Below are positions 32,723 through 39,794 of a stretch of 39,794 nucleotides of DNA, piece after piece. The stretch is from Pirellulales bacterium (GTDB lineage: Bacteria; Planctomycetota; Planctomycetia; Pirellulales; S012-138), in NCBI GenBank assembly GCA_028066245.1, contig JALCBR010000039.1:1-39794 (forward strand). The letters run 5' to 3'. The notes beneath the pieces were generated by a model. That model was not told the DNA's origin. It did not search any database and worked only from the letters and a program-made list of their open reading frames with translations. The number at the start of each line of letters is the position of its first letter. Positions within the stretch are counted from its first letter, which is position 1. The position numbers were made by a program, and so were the translations under genes.

Positions 32723-35485
32723 ATGTTTGATCGCCAGCCAATATTGATTGTTGCCGTCTTGGTGTTGGGCTGTACTGCTGCTCCGCAGTCCGCGATTGCT
32801 CAAAACAAAGCAGGCAAGGTGACGTTTGAAGATCACATCACGCCTATCTTTCGGCAGCATTGCGTCGTCTGTCATGAACCCAACGGCAAACTCGGCGGGC
32901 TTGATCTCTCCACCTATCAAGGCACCATGGAAGGTGGCAGCTCCGGGGCCGTGATTGAACCTGGGGTGGCCAGTGACAGCTACCTCTACATGCTGATCAC
33001 CCATGAGTCTGAACCGAAAATGCCGCAGAACGCGGATAAGCTCTCGGATGCGGACCTTGCCGTGATCCGCAATTGGATTGATGGCGGCGTGTTGGAGAAT
33101 GCCGGTAGCAAGGCCAAGCTGAGCAACAAGCCCAAGATGGAGATGGCCAGCGGCAGCACCGGCACCCGACCGGACGTGATGCCTTGGCCCAAAGCTTTGC
33201 CGTTGCAGCCGCGCGTGGTCACGCAGCGGGCTTCCGCCATCATCGCCATGACCACCAATCCCTGGGCGCCGCTACTGGCGTTGGGAAGCGAAGAGCAAGT
33301 GCTGCTTTACGATCTCCGCTCGATGGAGATCCTTGGTGTGTTGCCATTCCCCCAAGGAACTCCGCAAGTACTCAAGTTCAGCGCCAATGGATCGCTGCTG
33401 TTGGCCGGCGGTGGAAAGAGCGCGTCAAAGGGCGTTGTTGTGGTCTGGAATGTCGAGACAGGCGAGCCTTTGATCGAAGTCGGCGATGAGCTTGATACCG
33501 TCCTGGCGGCGGATATCAGTGCTGATCACCAGTGGGTTGCGTTGGGTGGTCCGCAAAGGCTGATCCGTATCTATTCAACGCAGGACGGTTCACTGCAGCA
33601 CGAAATCAAGAAGCATACAGACTGGGTCACGGAAATCGCCTTCAGTCCCGATGGCGTGTTACTAGCGACAGGCGACCGCAATGGCGGGTTGCATGTCTGG
33701 GAGACATTCACAGCTCGCCCGTACGCGGACCTGCGCGGTCACTCGAAAATGATCACTGGCCTGTCCTGGCGGAGCGATTCTAACATTGTCGCGTCCGCCA
33801 GCGAGGACGCCACCGTGCGCTTGTGGGAAATGAAAAATGGCACCCAGGTCAAGCAGTGGAACGCTCACGGGGGTGGGACCGCAGATGTTGAGTTCCTCCG
33901 TGACGGCCGACTGGTTTCCTGTGGACGGGACCGGCAGGTTAAACTCTGGGATCAAAACGGTGGACAACAACGGAAATTCGCTGCGTTCAATGACCTGGCA
34001 CTTTCAGTCACGTACTGCGATGAAACAAATCGTGTTGTTGCAGGCGATTGGACCGGCGAAGTTCGCGTTTGGAATGGAGAAGACGCATCGCAGCTGGGCA
34101 TCCTGGCGGCCAATCCCCCCAGCTTGGAGACGCGCCTGGCCACGGCCCAGCAAGTATTAACACAGGCGCAAGCGGGTGCGACCGCCAAACAGCAGGTTGC
34201 CACGGCAGCTCAGGCGGCGGTAGATGAAAAGGCGGCAGAGTTGCAGGCCGCACAAAATCAGATCACCGAAGCTCAAGCAACCATTCAAACTAGTGAAGCC
34301 GACCTCACCAAATCTCAAAAACGCGCTCAAGAGCTGACCACACGGAAAGAACAGCAAGCGACAGCCCTCAGACAACGGCAAGAAGCAATTCCCCACTTAA
34401 AGGAAGCTGCCGCCCAAATGGCCAAAGCCGTCGAAGCGGCCGCAGGTGATGAAGCATTGGCCAAACTGGGCCGGCAACTGCGGCAGAAACTCGATGCTTA
34501 CACGCAAGAGCGAGACACATTGACCAAGGCGGTGAGTGAGACTCAGTCAGCACTCGCCAAGGTTGCCGAACAGGCGAAGATTCATACAGATACTGTGACA
34601 ACGGCCAAAGCGACCATCGCGAAGGCAACCAAGCGCGTGGCAAAATTGAAACCGGCAGTCAAAGCTGCCCAGGGAACAGCCCAAAACGCAGCCAAGGCTC
34701 AAAGTGTTGCTGACACGGCGCTTGAAAGAGCAAAATCCACTGCCAACCGATGGCAGGATGCGGCTATCTTTCAGCAGCAATGGGACTCCATTTGGACACG
34801 GATTAGGACGGCCGAAGAGGAGTCGCTGGCTGCCGCCGCCAAGTTGGCTGAATCGTCAGAGGCCGCCGTTACGGCTGAGTCGGCATTGGCCGACATCAAT
34901 CAACAGGCTGCTACTATTCGGCAAGCAGTCGCGGCTGCGGATCAGGAAATCGCTGGCAGCAAGATGGTGATGGAGACGTCACACGCCGCCATCGTCACGG
35001 CCAATCAGTCAATCGCCAAGCAAAAAACGAGCGCGTCGACTATCGATCAAGCTGCCGCAGAACTTCGGGAAAGTTTGAAGCGCGCCCAGGCGGCGGCTGA
35101 CACCACCAACGATGAAAACCTCACGGCCGTCATCAACGGGCTGAAAGCAGCCATCACCGCGCGGGAGCAGCAAGTGAAGGAGTTAGCTCGGCAGCAAGCT
35201 GCCGCACAAAAGATAATTGAAGAATCGAATGCAGCGATTGCCACCGCAAAGCAGATGGGAAAGGACGCGCAAGCTCGCAAAGAATCTGCGACAGCGCAAC
35301 TCGAAGCCATGGGTGAGGACAAAACAGCTGCTGAGCAGCAACTCTCTGCCGCGCAGCAGATGGTCACTCAAGCGGAAGCTCAAGTTCAAACGGCCGATCA
35401 GGCGGTGAAAGCCGCCCGGGACCAGCTCGCAACGCTGCAGGACTCTCTGCCGCGGGCAGTTTCCAACACTCATGCAGGCGGTTAA
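32723..35485 (+). CDS. Cytochrome c / WD40 / coiled-coil fusion protein
   Basis: A 920-residue exported protein. The signal peptide (about 1-27) ends QSAIAQ; GC at 16-17 is a possible but poor lipobox. A planctomycete-type cytochrome c domain follows (about 33-125) with CVVCH at 47-51 and a candidate axial methionine in EPKMPQ. WD40 repeats occupy about 155-445 (for example FSPDGVLLATGDRNGGLHVW and DATVRLWEMKNG). From about 450 to 905 the protein is Ala/Gln/Lys/Glu-rich with heptad-like spacing, a very long predicted coiled coil. The ATG at 32723 is preferred over a GTG at 32708. It is the last gene of the block, 60 bp after the previous one. A degenerate copy of its 3' end lies about 1.2 kb downstream. 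Confidence 0.85.
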   Translation: MFDRQPILIVAVLVLGCTAAPQSAIAQNKAGKVTFEDHITPIFRQHCVVCHEPNGKLGGLDLSTYQGTMEGGSSGAVIEPGVASDSYLYMLITHESEPKMPQNADKLSDADLAVIRNWIDGGVLENAGSKAKLSNKPKMEMASGSTGTRPDVMPWPKALPLQPRVVTQRASAIIAMTTNPWAPLLALGSEEQVLLYDLRSMEILGVLPFPQGTPQVLKFSANGSLLLAGGGKSASKGVVVVWNVETGEPLIEVGDELDTVLAADISADHQWVALGGPQRLIRIYSTQDGSLQHEIKKHTDWVTEIAFSPDGVLLATGDRNGGLHVWETFTARPYADLRGHSKMITGLSWRSDSNIVASASEDATVRLWEMKNGTQVKQWNAHGGGTADVEFLRDGRLVSCGRDRQVKLWDQNGGQQRKFAAFNDLALSVTYCDETNRVVAGDWTGEVRVWNGEDASQLGILAANPPSLETRLATAQQVLTQAQAGATAKQQVATAAQAAVDEKAAELQAAQNQITEAQATIQTSEADLTKSQKRAQELTTRKEQQATALRQRQEAIPHLKEAAAQMAKAVEAAAGDEALAKLGRQLRQKLDAYTQERDTLTKAVSETQSALAKVAEQAKIHTDTVTTAKATIAKATKRVAKLKPAVKAAQGTAQNAAKAQSVADTALERAKSTANRWQDAAIFQQQWDSIWTRIRTAEEESLAAAAKLAESSEAAVTAESALADINQQAATIRQAVAAADQEIAGSKMVMETSHAAIVTANQSIAKQKTSASTIDQAAAELRESLKRAQAAADTTNDENLTAVINGLKAAITAREQQVKELARQQAAAQKIIEESNAAIATAKQMGKDAQARKESATAQLEAMGEDKTAAEQQLSAAQQMVTQAEAQVQTADQAVKAARDQLATLQDSLPRAVSNTHAGG

Positions 35486-35976
35486 TCAACGTTGAAAGAT
35501 CGATAGACGATCGCTGCTGTCCGGCGGGACTTATAGGTATTACTTCAAGGTCGGCTGAGGCTTCCAGGGTGAGGTTGGTGCCCGGGTAATGGGAGTAGGC
35601 AATGCGTACTCCAGATACTCAAAACTCGTTTGAGCTGGCACCCGGCAATCGGTGGTTCCCGCGCTGTGAGTCATCTTTACAAGTCTCCAGGCGGAAATTG
35701 CAATTGCACTCCCTGCGGAGTACAGAATTCCGCTGTGGTGCGGGCAATTCCGTTAAGGTTACGTTCTGGCATCCCGTTTGCTTTAGCGTCTCGTATTGAC
35801 CTGAATGGCTGTTGCCAACACCAATGCAGTGTTTGATCTATGCCAATTGTGAGATGGATCTCGCATGACTCCCAGACCGAGGCACATTCGTGCGGCGATA
35901 CGGAACTCCATCATTGGAGAGTCCGTAGCTGGTTGACAAATCAACAGCCTGCTAACAATCCAGAAAGGAATCGACG
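35486..35976. other. Intergenic region without a recognised gene
   Basis: About 490 bp following the WD40/coiled-coil gene. A weak hairpin (gatcg-ataga-cgatc, 35499-35513) is not followed by a T-run and is a doubtful terminator. Short plus-strand open frames near 35602-35836 have no domain or ribosome site. AAAGGA at 35965-35970 is the ribosome site of the next gene. Confidence 0.45.
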
Positions 35977-36453
35977 ATGAGGTCTATCTTGCTAGCGCTC
36001 TGCTGTGTGATTGCAGTCACTCAAACCGCATCCGCTTCTGACGATTTGATCACGATGCGGATTTCTCCGCAAGGTTTGCAGATCGCCACGACGGATCAAG
36101 AAGTCAAGGCAATGAGGAATGCGGGGATTTCGGAAGGATCGATGCTTATTGTTTGCAGAGAGATGGAAGTCACCCGCAACGCATCGAAGCTAAGAGTCAG
36201 ATGTGCTGACGTTCATTTCGTGACCGACGTTTACGCGCGGGGAACAGCAAAATTCGCCGAGTTTGACCTCACGGCAGGAACCGCCGTGCTTACCGGTGAT
36301 TCTTCCTCAAAGGTTGAACTCGTGATCGAAACCGCCGAGGCCGATTCTAGGATGCTGGCCGAACGGTTGGAGATACCATTCGCACTGCTCCTTCCGTCCA
36401 GAGCCAAGTCAGATGGCTCACAACCGGATTCCCAGAGTAAGCAATCGCGTTAA
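35977..36453 (+). CDS. Small exported protein, possibly OstA/LptA-like
   Basis: A 158-residue protein with a clear signal peptide (MRSILLALCCVIAVTQTASA, cleavage after ASA near residue 20). The mature part is rich in beta-strands and reads as successive short strands: DLITMRISPQGLQIAT, MLIVCREMEVTRNASKLRV and GTAVLTGDSSSKVELVIE. That pattern of alternating layers around a descriptor-like 'mark then transform' motif reminds me of the LptA/OstA beta-taco domain, but the similarity is loose. The last 25 residues are polar and disordered. The ATG is preceded by AAAGGA at 7 nt. It has no close co-directional partner, so its role is unknown. Confidence 0.65.
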   Translation: MRSILLALCCVIAVTQTASASDDLITMRISPQGLQIATTDQEVKAMRNAGISEGSMLIVCREMEVTRNASKLRVRCADVHFVTDVYARGTAKFAEFDLTAGTAVLTGDSSSKVELVIETAEADSRMLAERLEIPFALLLPSRAKSDGSQPDSQSKQSR

Positions 36454-36499
36454 GTCGGTCTTGTTCGTGCTGTCAGCTCACGTGATGCTTGTTTCTTGT

Positions 36500-36746
36500 G
36501 CCGACAGTCGCCGGTCAAAAGATGGCACTGGAAAAGTCAGGCGCCCACGCGCTTTCCAGTGCCGTCCAGCCGCAACAACGCAATCCAAGGCCATGAGTGA
36601 GATCGAAAGACGGCTCAGAAGTAACTCTCTGCCGCGTAGCACATGGAGATTTATGCGGAAGCTGAGTCCTAAGCAGCAGACCAGCGGTGAAGGCCGCCCG
36701 GGACCACCGGCGACGCTGCTGGCTTCCCAAACTCATGGAGCCGGTG
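36500..36746 (+). pseudogene. Degenerate copy of the 3' end of the WD40/coiled-coil gene
   Basis: The stretch 36580-36745 aligns with 35295-35485, the end of the cytochrome-WD40-coiled-coil gene. In the best block, 36623-36663 matches 35340-35380 at 34 of 41 bases without gaps; nearby gcccgggacca and the closing ttccaacactcat/ttcccaaactcat also match. In the original frame three glutamine codons have become stops (CAA to TAA at 36622, CAG to TAG at 36637, CAA to TAA at 36670), and single-base deletions shift the frame. Similarity fades upstream of about 36580 and is doubtful at 36500. It is either a decayed tandem duplication of this gene's end or the relic of a lost paralogue. Confidence 0.8.
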
Positions 36747-36937
36747 ACCGACGCGACTATCGTCTTGCAAAGTTGTTGTTGTGCTACATGTTCAGGAACA
36801 TGATTGCGGCCAATGGCAATGACCTATTCAGCGCGTTGTGTGTCAAAACGCTTTCGACCAGCTAGAGCACTTGCCGGATTACTGTTCCGCTCGAACGGTC
36901 CTGTCAAGTCATCTCCCGATGGGATGCCACACGACAC

Positions 36938-36965
36938 GCGTACGGGCGAAATTGACATTGGTCAA
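36938..36965 (+). repeat. Inverted repeat, left arm (28 bp)
   Basis: The sequence from gcgtacgggcgaaattg to cattggtcaa recurs in inverted orientation at 37135-37162 with one mismatch in 28 bases. The arms enclose 169 bp, making a 225-bp unit. Outside the arms the flanks do not match, and just inside them pairing weakens quickly. The unit could be a MITE-like element or an inverted duplication. Confidence 0.8.
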
Positions 36966-37134
36966 ACTTTTGGATGTTTTCGGCCTCCCTGCGCGCTGCC
37001 GAGCGCCATAGGAGGTTGACGGATAACATGCTGCTGAACTTAACGTCAGGATTGCCGGTGATGTTTGCGGTCCCGTTGCTGGTTAATTGCTGGGCATGAA
37101 GCGTTTGCGCCACCCCTCCAGAGGCGAGAAAAAC

Positions 37135-37162
37135 TTGACCAATGACAATTTCGCCCGTACGC
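37135..37162 (-). repeat. Inverted repeat, right arm (28 bp)
   Basis: Partner of 36938-36965 in opposite orientation, 27 of 28 bases identical. In the outward frame both arms read RTGEI-x-IGQ-x-F, so they may descend from one short coding segment copied in inverted orientation. No target-site duplication is evident at the outer borders. Confidence 0.8.
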
Positions 37163-37234
37163 CTGAGAGCATGGCGTGCGAGGAACACCCGCGGCAATGC
37201 CATCATGCGTTCGCGAAGCGATGGGAACTGCCGC

Positions 37235-37340
37235 TGAACGGAACCTGACTTGTTGTGGGAATCTTGGTTCAGGCGGAATGCAAGGGAATTCGTTACCTTG
37301 GATTTTCGAGGAGGATCAGTTCCATGAAGAAGAAGCGTTA
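37235..37340 (+). mobile_element. Possible truncated left end of an IS3-type element
   Basis: TGAACGGAACC at 37235 resembles the TGAAC ends of some IS3-family elements, and about 90 bp later GGAGG is followed by an ATG (37324) reading MKKKRY, the common opening of IS3 OrfA. After about seven codons the frame no longer resembles a transposase and stops at codon 35. The evidence is suggestive only. Confidence 0.25.
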
Positions 37341-37571
37341 CGCGTCCACTTGCCAATGCCTCGCATCTTCATTCCAAGTCATGCATACTCCCCATGCTCA
37401 AAGCCGTGACGCCAGGCGATTTTCCTGAACGGACGTGGCCTAAGATAATCGGTCATTTCGTGGTCGAACATCGACCAGAGTCACCTTCATTGTGTTGTCG
37501 TTTGACGCGCCCGAGAGTTTCGCGTGATGCAACGGCGGATTGGTTAATCGGACAGAGAGAGTACATTCGAC

Positions 37572-38378
37572 ATGAACTCAGAATATATTCGACATGCTAA
37601 CTTTGGATGGCTCCATAAGCCCCCACTTCCCCCCGCGTGTTGCCATTGTCTGATTGTTCAAGCTGGCCATCGCGTCGTGTTGGTGGATACTGGTATCGGG
37701 ACTCATGATATTGCTCAGCCAGATCGGCGTATCGGACGCGAAGCGATTGCTGCCGCCGGTTTCATATTCATTGATTCTGTGACGGCGAAATCTTGCCTTG
37801 AGCAAGCTGGTTTCGGTGTTTCCGCTGTCACGGACATTGTGCTAACACATTGCGACCCAGACCACGTGGGTGGGTTGTCAGATTTTCCGGAGGCGACCGT
37901 TCATGTGTCTTCGGAAGAAAGGGCAAACCTCGATTCCGACAATTCACGCTACTCGCCCGCTCAGTTTACTCACGGACCGCATTGGCGACTTTACGAAACC
38001 GATGATTCAGAGTTTTTCGGCCTCCGGTCCCGAAGGGTGAAGACATCAATTGACACCGACATACGTATGGTTCCGTTATTCGGCCACACGCTTGGACATT
38101 GCGGAGTCGCAATCAAAAGCCAAGACAGATGGACGTTCCACGTAGGCGATGCCTATTACTTGCGCGCGGAGTTGACTGACGACAAGCATCCCATCGCTCA
38201 GCTTGCGATGATGCGGGCGGATGATGACCGTCTACGCCGTGAGTCGCTGGACAGTCTCCGTAGACTCTCAAAACAACCAAACGTTGATTTGTGTGGTTAC
38301 CATGACACGAGCGAACTCCCTGCCATGGTTCCGAAGCTTGAGGATGTTGCAAGTCCAAACACACCCCAACCTTCATAA
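37572..38378 (+). CDS. MBL-fold metallo-hydrolase
   Basis: A 268-residue metallo-beta-lactamase-fold protein. It shows VVLVDTGIG (about 35-43), the metal motif THCDPDHVGGLSDFP at 92-106, GHTLGHCGVAI further on, VGDAYYL, and a late histidine in CGYHD. In the metal motif the second histidine of the classical HxHxDH is an aspartate (HxDxDH), a variant known in some MBL subfamilies such as lactonase-like proteins. There is no signal peptide, so it acts in the cytoplasm. The ATG at 37572 has only a weak purine stretch (AGAGAG) upstream. It lies isolated among gene remnants; substrate unknown. Confidence 0.85.
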   Translation: MNSEYIRHANFGWLHKPPLPPACCHCLIVQAGHRVVLVDTGIGTHDIAQPDRRIGREAIAAAGFIFIDSVTAKSCLEQAGFGVSAVTDIVLTHCDPDHVGGLSDFPEATVHVSSEERANLDSDNSRYSPAQFTHGPHWRLYETDDSEFFGLRSRRVKTSIDTDIRMVPLFGHTLGHCGVAIKSQDRWTFHVGDAYYLRAELTDDKHPIAQLAMMRADDDRLRRESLDSLRRLSKQPNVDLCGYHDTSELPAMVPKLEDVASPNTPQPS

Positions 38379-38550
38379 CGGCTGGGACAAGAAATCAAAG
38401 CTGGTCATTGGCCAAGTTCGGATCACGCTACGCAACCCAGTGTCAATCAGCATTGGCTCCGGCTGATCTACTGGGACTTTGAGGACTTACAAGCACTGCT
38501 CCAGCAAGCGCTCCAAGAGCAAATCAAGTTTGACTCGACCGTAGATTAGT
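38379..38550 (+). pseudogene. Open remnant directly following the MBL stop
   Basis: Reading on in the same frame past the MBL stop codon gives 56 open codons ending at TAG 38548-38550. The last part, HWLRLIYWDFEDLQALLQ and the following helix, looks protein-like, but there is no start or ribosome site of its own and I do not recognise a family. It may be the tail of an older gene that now abuts the MBL gene. Confidence 0.35.
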
Positions 38551-38582
38551 TCAAAACCCTTGTTGCTCAGCCCGCTCTCTAG

Positions 38583-38765
38583 ATCACTGGAACCAAAGCC
38601 GATCGCGATTTGTGGCTCCATATTGGCATCGGCCATTTGGCACTTTTGGAGCAAATAGACGGGTTCTCAGAAGCAAAAAGGGCAATCCTGAAGAAACTTC
38701 TGAATCAGAAGTCTTTGGCCAGACTCAAAATAGGTCAATCGGAAACTGCTTCCCAATTGAGCTAG
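38583..38765 (+). pseudogene. Headless open remnant, unrecognised
   Basis: A frame of 60 codons, bounded by TAG upstream and TAG at 38763-38765, reads DRDLWLHIGIGHLALLEQID and continues with a basic helical stretch (SEAKRAILKKLLNQKSLARL). The composition is protein-like, yet there is no ATG or ribosome site, so it is probably a fragment of a lost gene. Family not recognised. The adjoining stretch to 38894 holds no recognisable gene. Confidence 0.35.
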
Positions 38766-38894
38766 GGGTGCGTGTGTCCCTTTCCCGTGCAAGGCCTGCA
38801 TACAATGCACTCAAGTTCTGCTTAGCACTTCGTTCTGGCACTTTTTAGCCGTCAATGCCAAGTCTTCAGTGGCGTTCCGAGAGCGTTTTTCCAC

Positions 38895-39614
38895 TTACCG
38901 TGCGGAGTATTCGCAGTGGCGGAAGTAGGCTTGGCATTCTTGGGGTATGAACTTGTCGAGGAGTTTGCCGAGCGTGTCTCCCAAGGCGGTGGCGGTGCGA
39001 GCAGCCGCCGCGCGAAGAAGACTCTTTCGCTTCGCGAACGCCAGTTCGATCGGGTTCAAGTCAGGGCTGTAGGGAGGCAGGTCCACGAGCGTTGCGCCGA
39101 CAGCTTCAATTGCTTCGCGAACACCGGCCTCTTGTGGCTAGAGAGATTGTCCATGATCACCACGTCGCCGGGCTGAAGCGTGGGCGCAAGTGTTGTTGCA
39201 CGTAAGCCAGAAACACGTCGCCGTTCATCGGGCCGTCCACCATCAGCAGCGCCGCGATGCCGGTCGCTCGCAACGCACCAACGAAGGTGGTCGTCTTCCA
39301 ATGTCCGGCGGGCACTTTGCTGACGACTCGTTCGCCTCGAAACGCCCGACCATAGTGGCGAGCCATCTTGGTGCTGACGCCGGTTTCGTCAAGAAAGACC
39401 GAATGAAACGGATGCAGTTGGGCCTGCCAGAACTTCCACAGCCAGCGGCGTTCGGCTCAAGCGGCTGCGGAGTTCCTCCAGCGTGGCTTCCGGATATTCT
39501 TGGACAAGTTGCAGCAACTCTTGGGGTGCTTGGCCAACTTTAGCTTAAACCCCGGTCTTGCCGCAGCACGCGTCACCGAATTCCGGTCAAGGATCCTGTC
39601 GCGCTGCGGTTGCG
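38895..39614 (-). mobile_element. IS630-family transposase, frameshifted and truncated
   Basis: Fragments in three minus-strand frames assemble into an IS630-type DDE transposase. In order they are RNRSATGS and LLQLVQEYPEATLEELRSRL (N-terminal helices), FLDETGVSTKMARHYGRAFR with the first catalytic aspartate, VVIMDNLSSHK with the second, and LPPYSPDLNPIELAFAK with the catalytic glutamate, ending HCEYSAR at 38895. Frames change near 39190 and near 39130, and again between the N-terminal helices and the catalytic core, where part of the helix-turn-helix region is missing. The first 40-odd residues of the family are absent, replaced by an integrase fragment. I could not define terminal repeats. 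It cannot be functional. Confidence 0.85.
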
Positions 39615-39746
39615 AGGAGTGGCCATCAGTCGCTGATAATGTGCGAGCGACTCGTCTTTTGTAGTGCCGAGTCGAATCTGCTGGCCATCGAGCGTGACGT
39701 ACCAGGCACGGCGAGACTTGCGAAACCACGGTTGCGGAAACTTCAT
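39615..39746 (-). pseudogene. N-terminal fragment of a planctomycete-type tyrosine integrase
   Basis: From the ATG at 39746 the minus strand reads MKFPQPWFRKSRRAWYVTLD, then GQQIRLGTTKDESLAHYQRL and MA. This WYV...G.q..LG.....A...Y..L pattern is the arm-type DNA-binding start seen in many planctomycete integrases. After about 44 residues the frame runs into transposase-like sequence (RNRSATGS) and stops at 39573-39575, so the SAM-like and catalytic domains are missing. The family call rests on this short segment. Confidence 0.6.
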
Positions 39747-39794
39747 GTCGAAACCTCTCAGCGAGAAACCTGGAATGCTTCAGGCGTGCTGAAA

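Larger units (their letters stand above)
36747..37571. other. Gene-poor region with repeats and possible mobile remnants
   Basis: No intact gene is recognisable. The stretch holds a small palindrome catgttc-ag-gaacatg (36787-36802), the 28-bp inverted repeat pair (listed separately), and a possible IS3-type left end. A minus-strand open frame across 36904-37356 has no signal peptide, ribosome site or known domain and spans both repeat arms, so I treat it as non-coding. Confidence 0.5.

Noticed and set aside
36787-36802. Perfect palindrome catgttc-ag-gaacatg
   Set aside because: It has no neighbouring gene start in the right place and the half-site order does not fit a LexA box; likely chance.
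36413-36865. 150-codon plus-strand open frame overlapping the end of the small exported protein gene
   Set aside because: Most of it is the decayed coiled-coil copy read in a shifted frame, which explains its openness.
36904-37356. 150-codon minus-strand open frame
   Set aside because: It spans both arms of the inverted repeat, lacks a ribosome site and matches no family I know; probably chance.

Overview
The window looks like a chromosomal segment of a planctomycete. The strongest evidence is the block at 26-35.5 kb, which holds a DUF1501 protein with a twin-arginine signal, a PPC-domain exported protein, a BIG2/DUF1549/DUF1553 protein and a cytochrome c-WD40-coiled-coil fusion; this gene set is characteristic of Planctomycetes and relatives. 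The rest is a flagellar gene cluster, so the organism is probably motile by flagella. No species can be named from the sequence.

Layout. (1) 1-3.0 kb, minus strand: a terminator, tRNA-Val(TAC), a UDP-glucose 6-dehydrogenase and a sugar-nucleotide epimerase/dehydratase. (2) 3.1-17.4 kb, minus strand: in transcription order flgB-flgC-fliE-fliF-fliG-fliH-fliI-fliJ-ylxF-like-fliK-flgD-flgE-flbD-motA-motB. This builds the rod, MS ring, switch, export ATPase complex, hook and stator, in the order familiar from the Bacillus fla/che operon. A well-matched sigma-54 -24/-12 element lies about 38 nt upstream of the flgB start. (3) 17.7-23.0 kb, minus strand: an NtrC-type sigma-54 activator, a soluble histidine kinase, a FlgN-like chaperone and a large TPR membrane protein, which plausibly form the regulatory operon that drives the sigma-54 promoter next door. 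(4) 23.5-25.7 kb: a NUDIX hydrolase (+), a multi-zinc-ribbon protein (-) and thymidylate kinase (-). (5) 26.2-35.5 kb, plus strand: the four-gene planctomycete export/cytochrome block described above. (6) 35.5-39.8 kb: gene-poor accessory DNA with a small exported protein, an MBL-fold hydrolase, a decayed copy of the 3' end of the WD40/coiled-coil gene, a 28-bp inverted repeat, and remnants of an IS630-type transposase joined to an integrase N-terminus.

The main points of interest are a FliG lacking three of the five classical torque-interface charges while MotA keeps its partner charges, a hook protein enlarged by two fibronectin-III-like repeats, the sigma-54 promoter/activator pairing, and the pseudogene with three Gln-to-stop changes at 36.6 kb. 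I found no CRISPR array, rRNA or intact prophage. Nothing in the window is convincingly a wholly new system; the four-gene DUF1501/PPC/DUF1549/cytochrome-WD40 block is the best candidate for undescribed biology.
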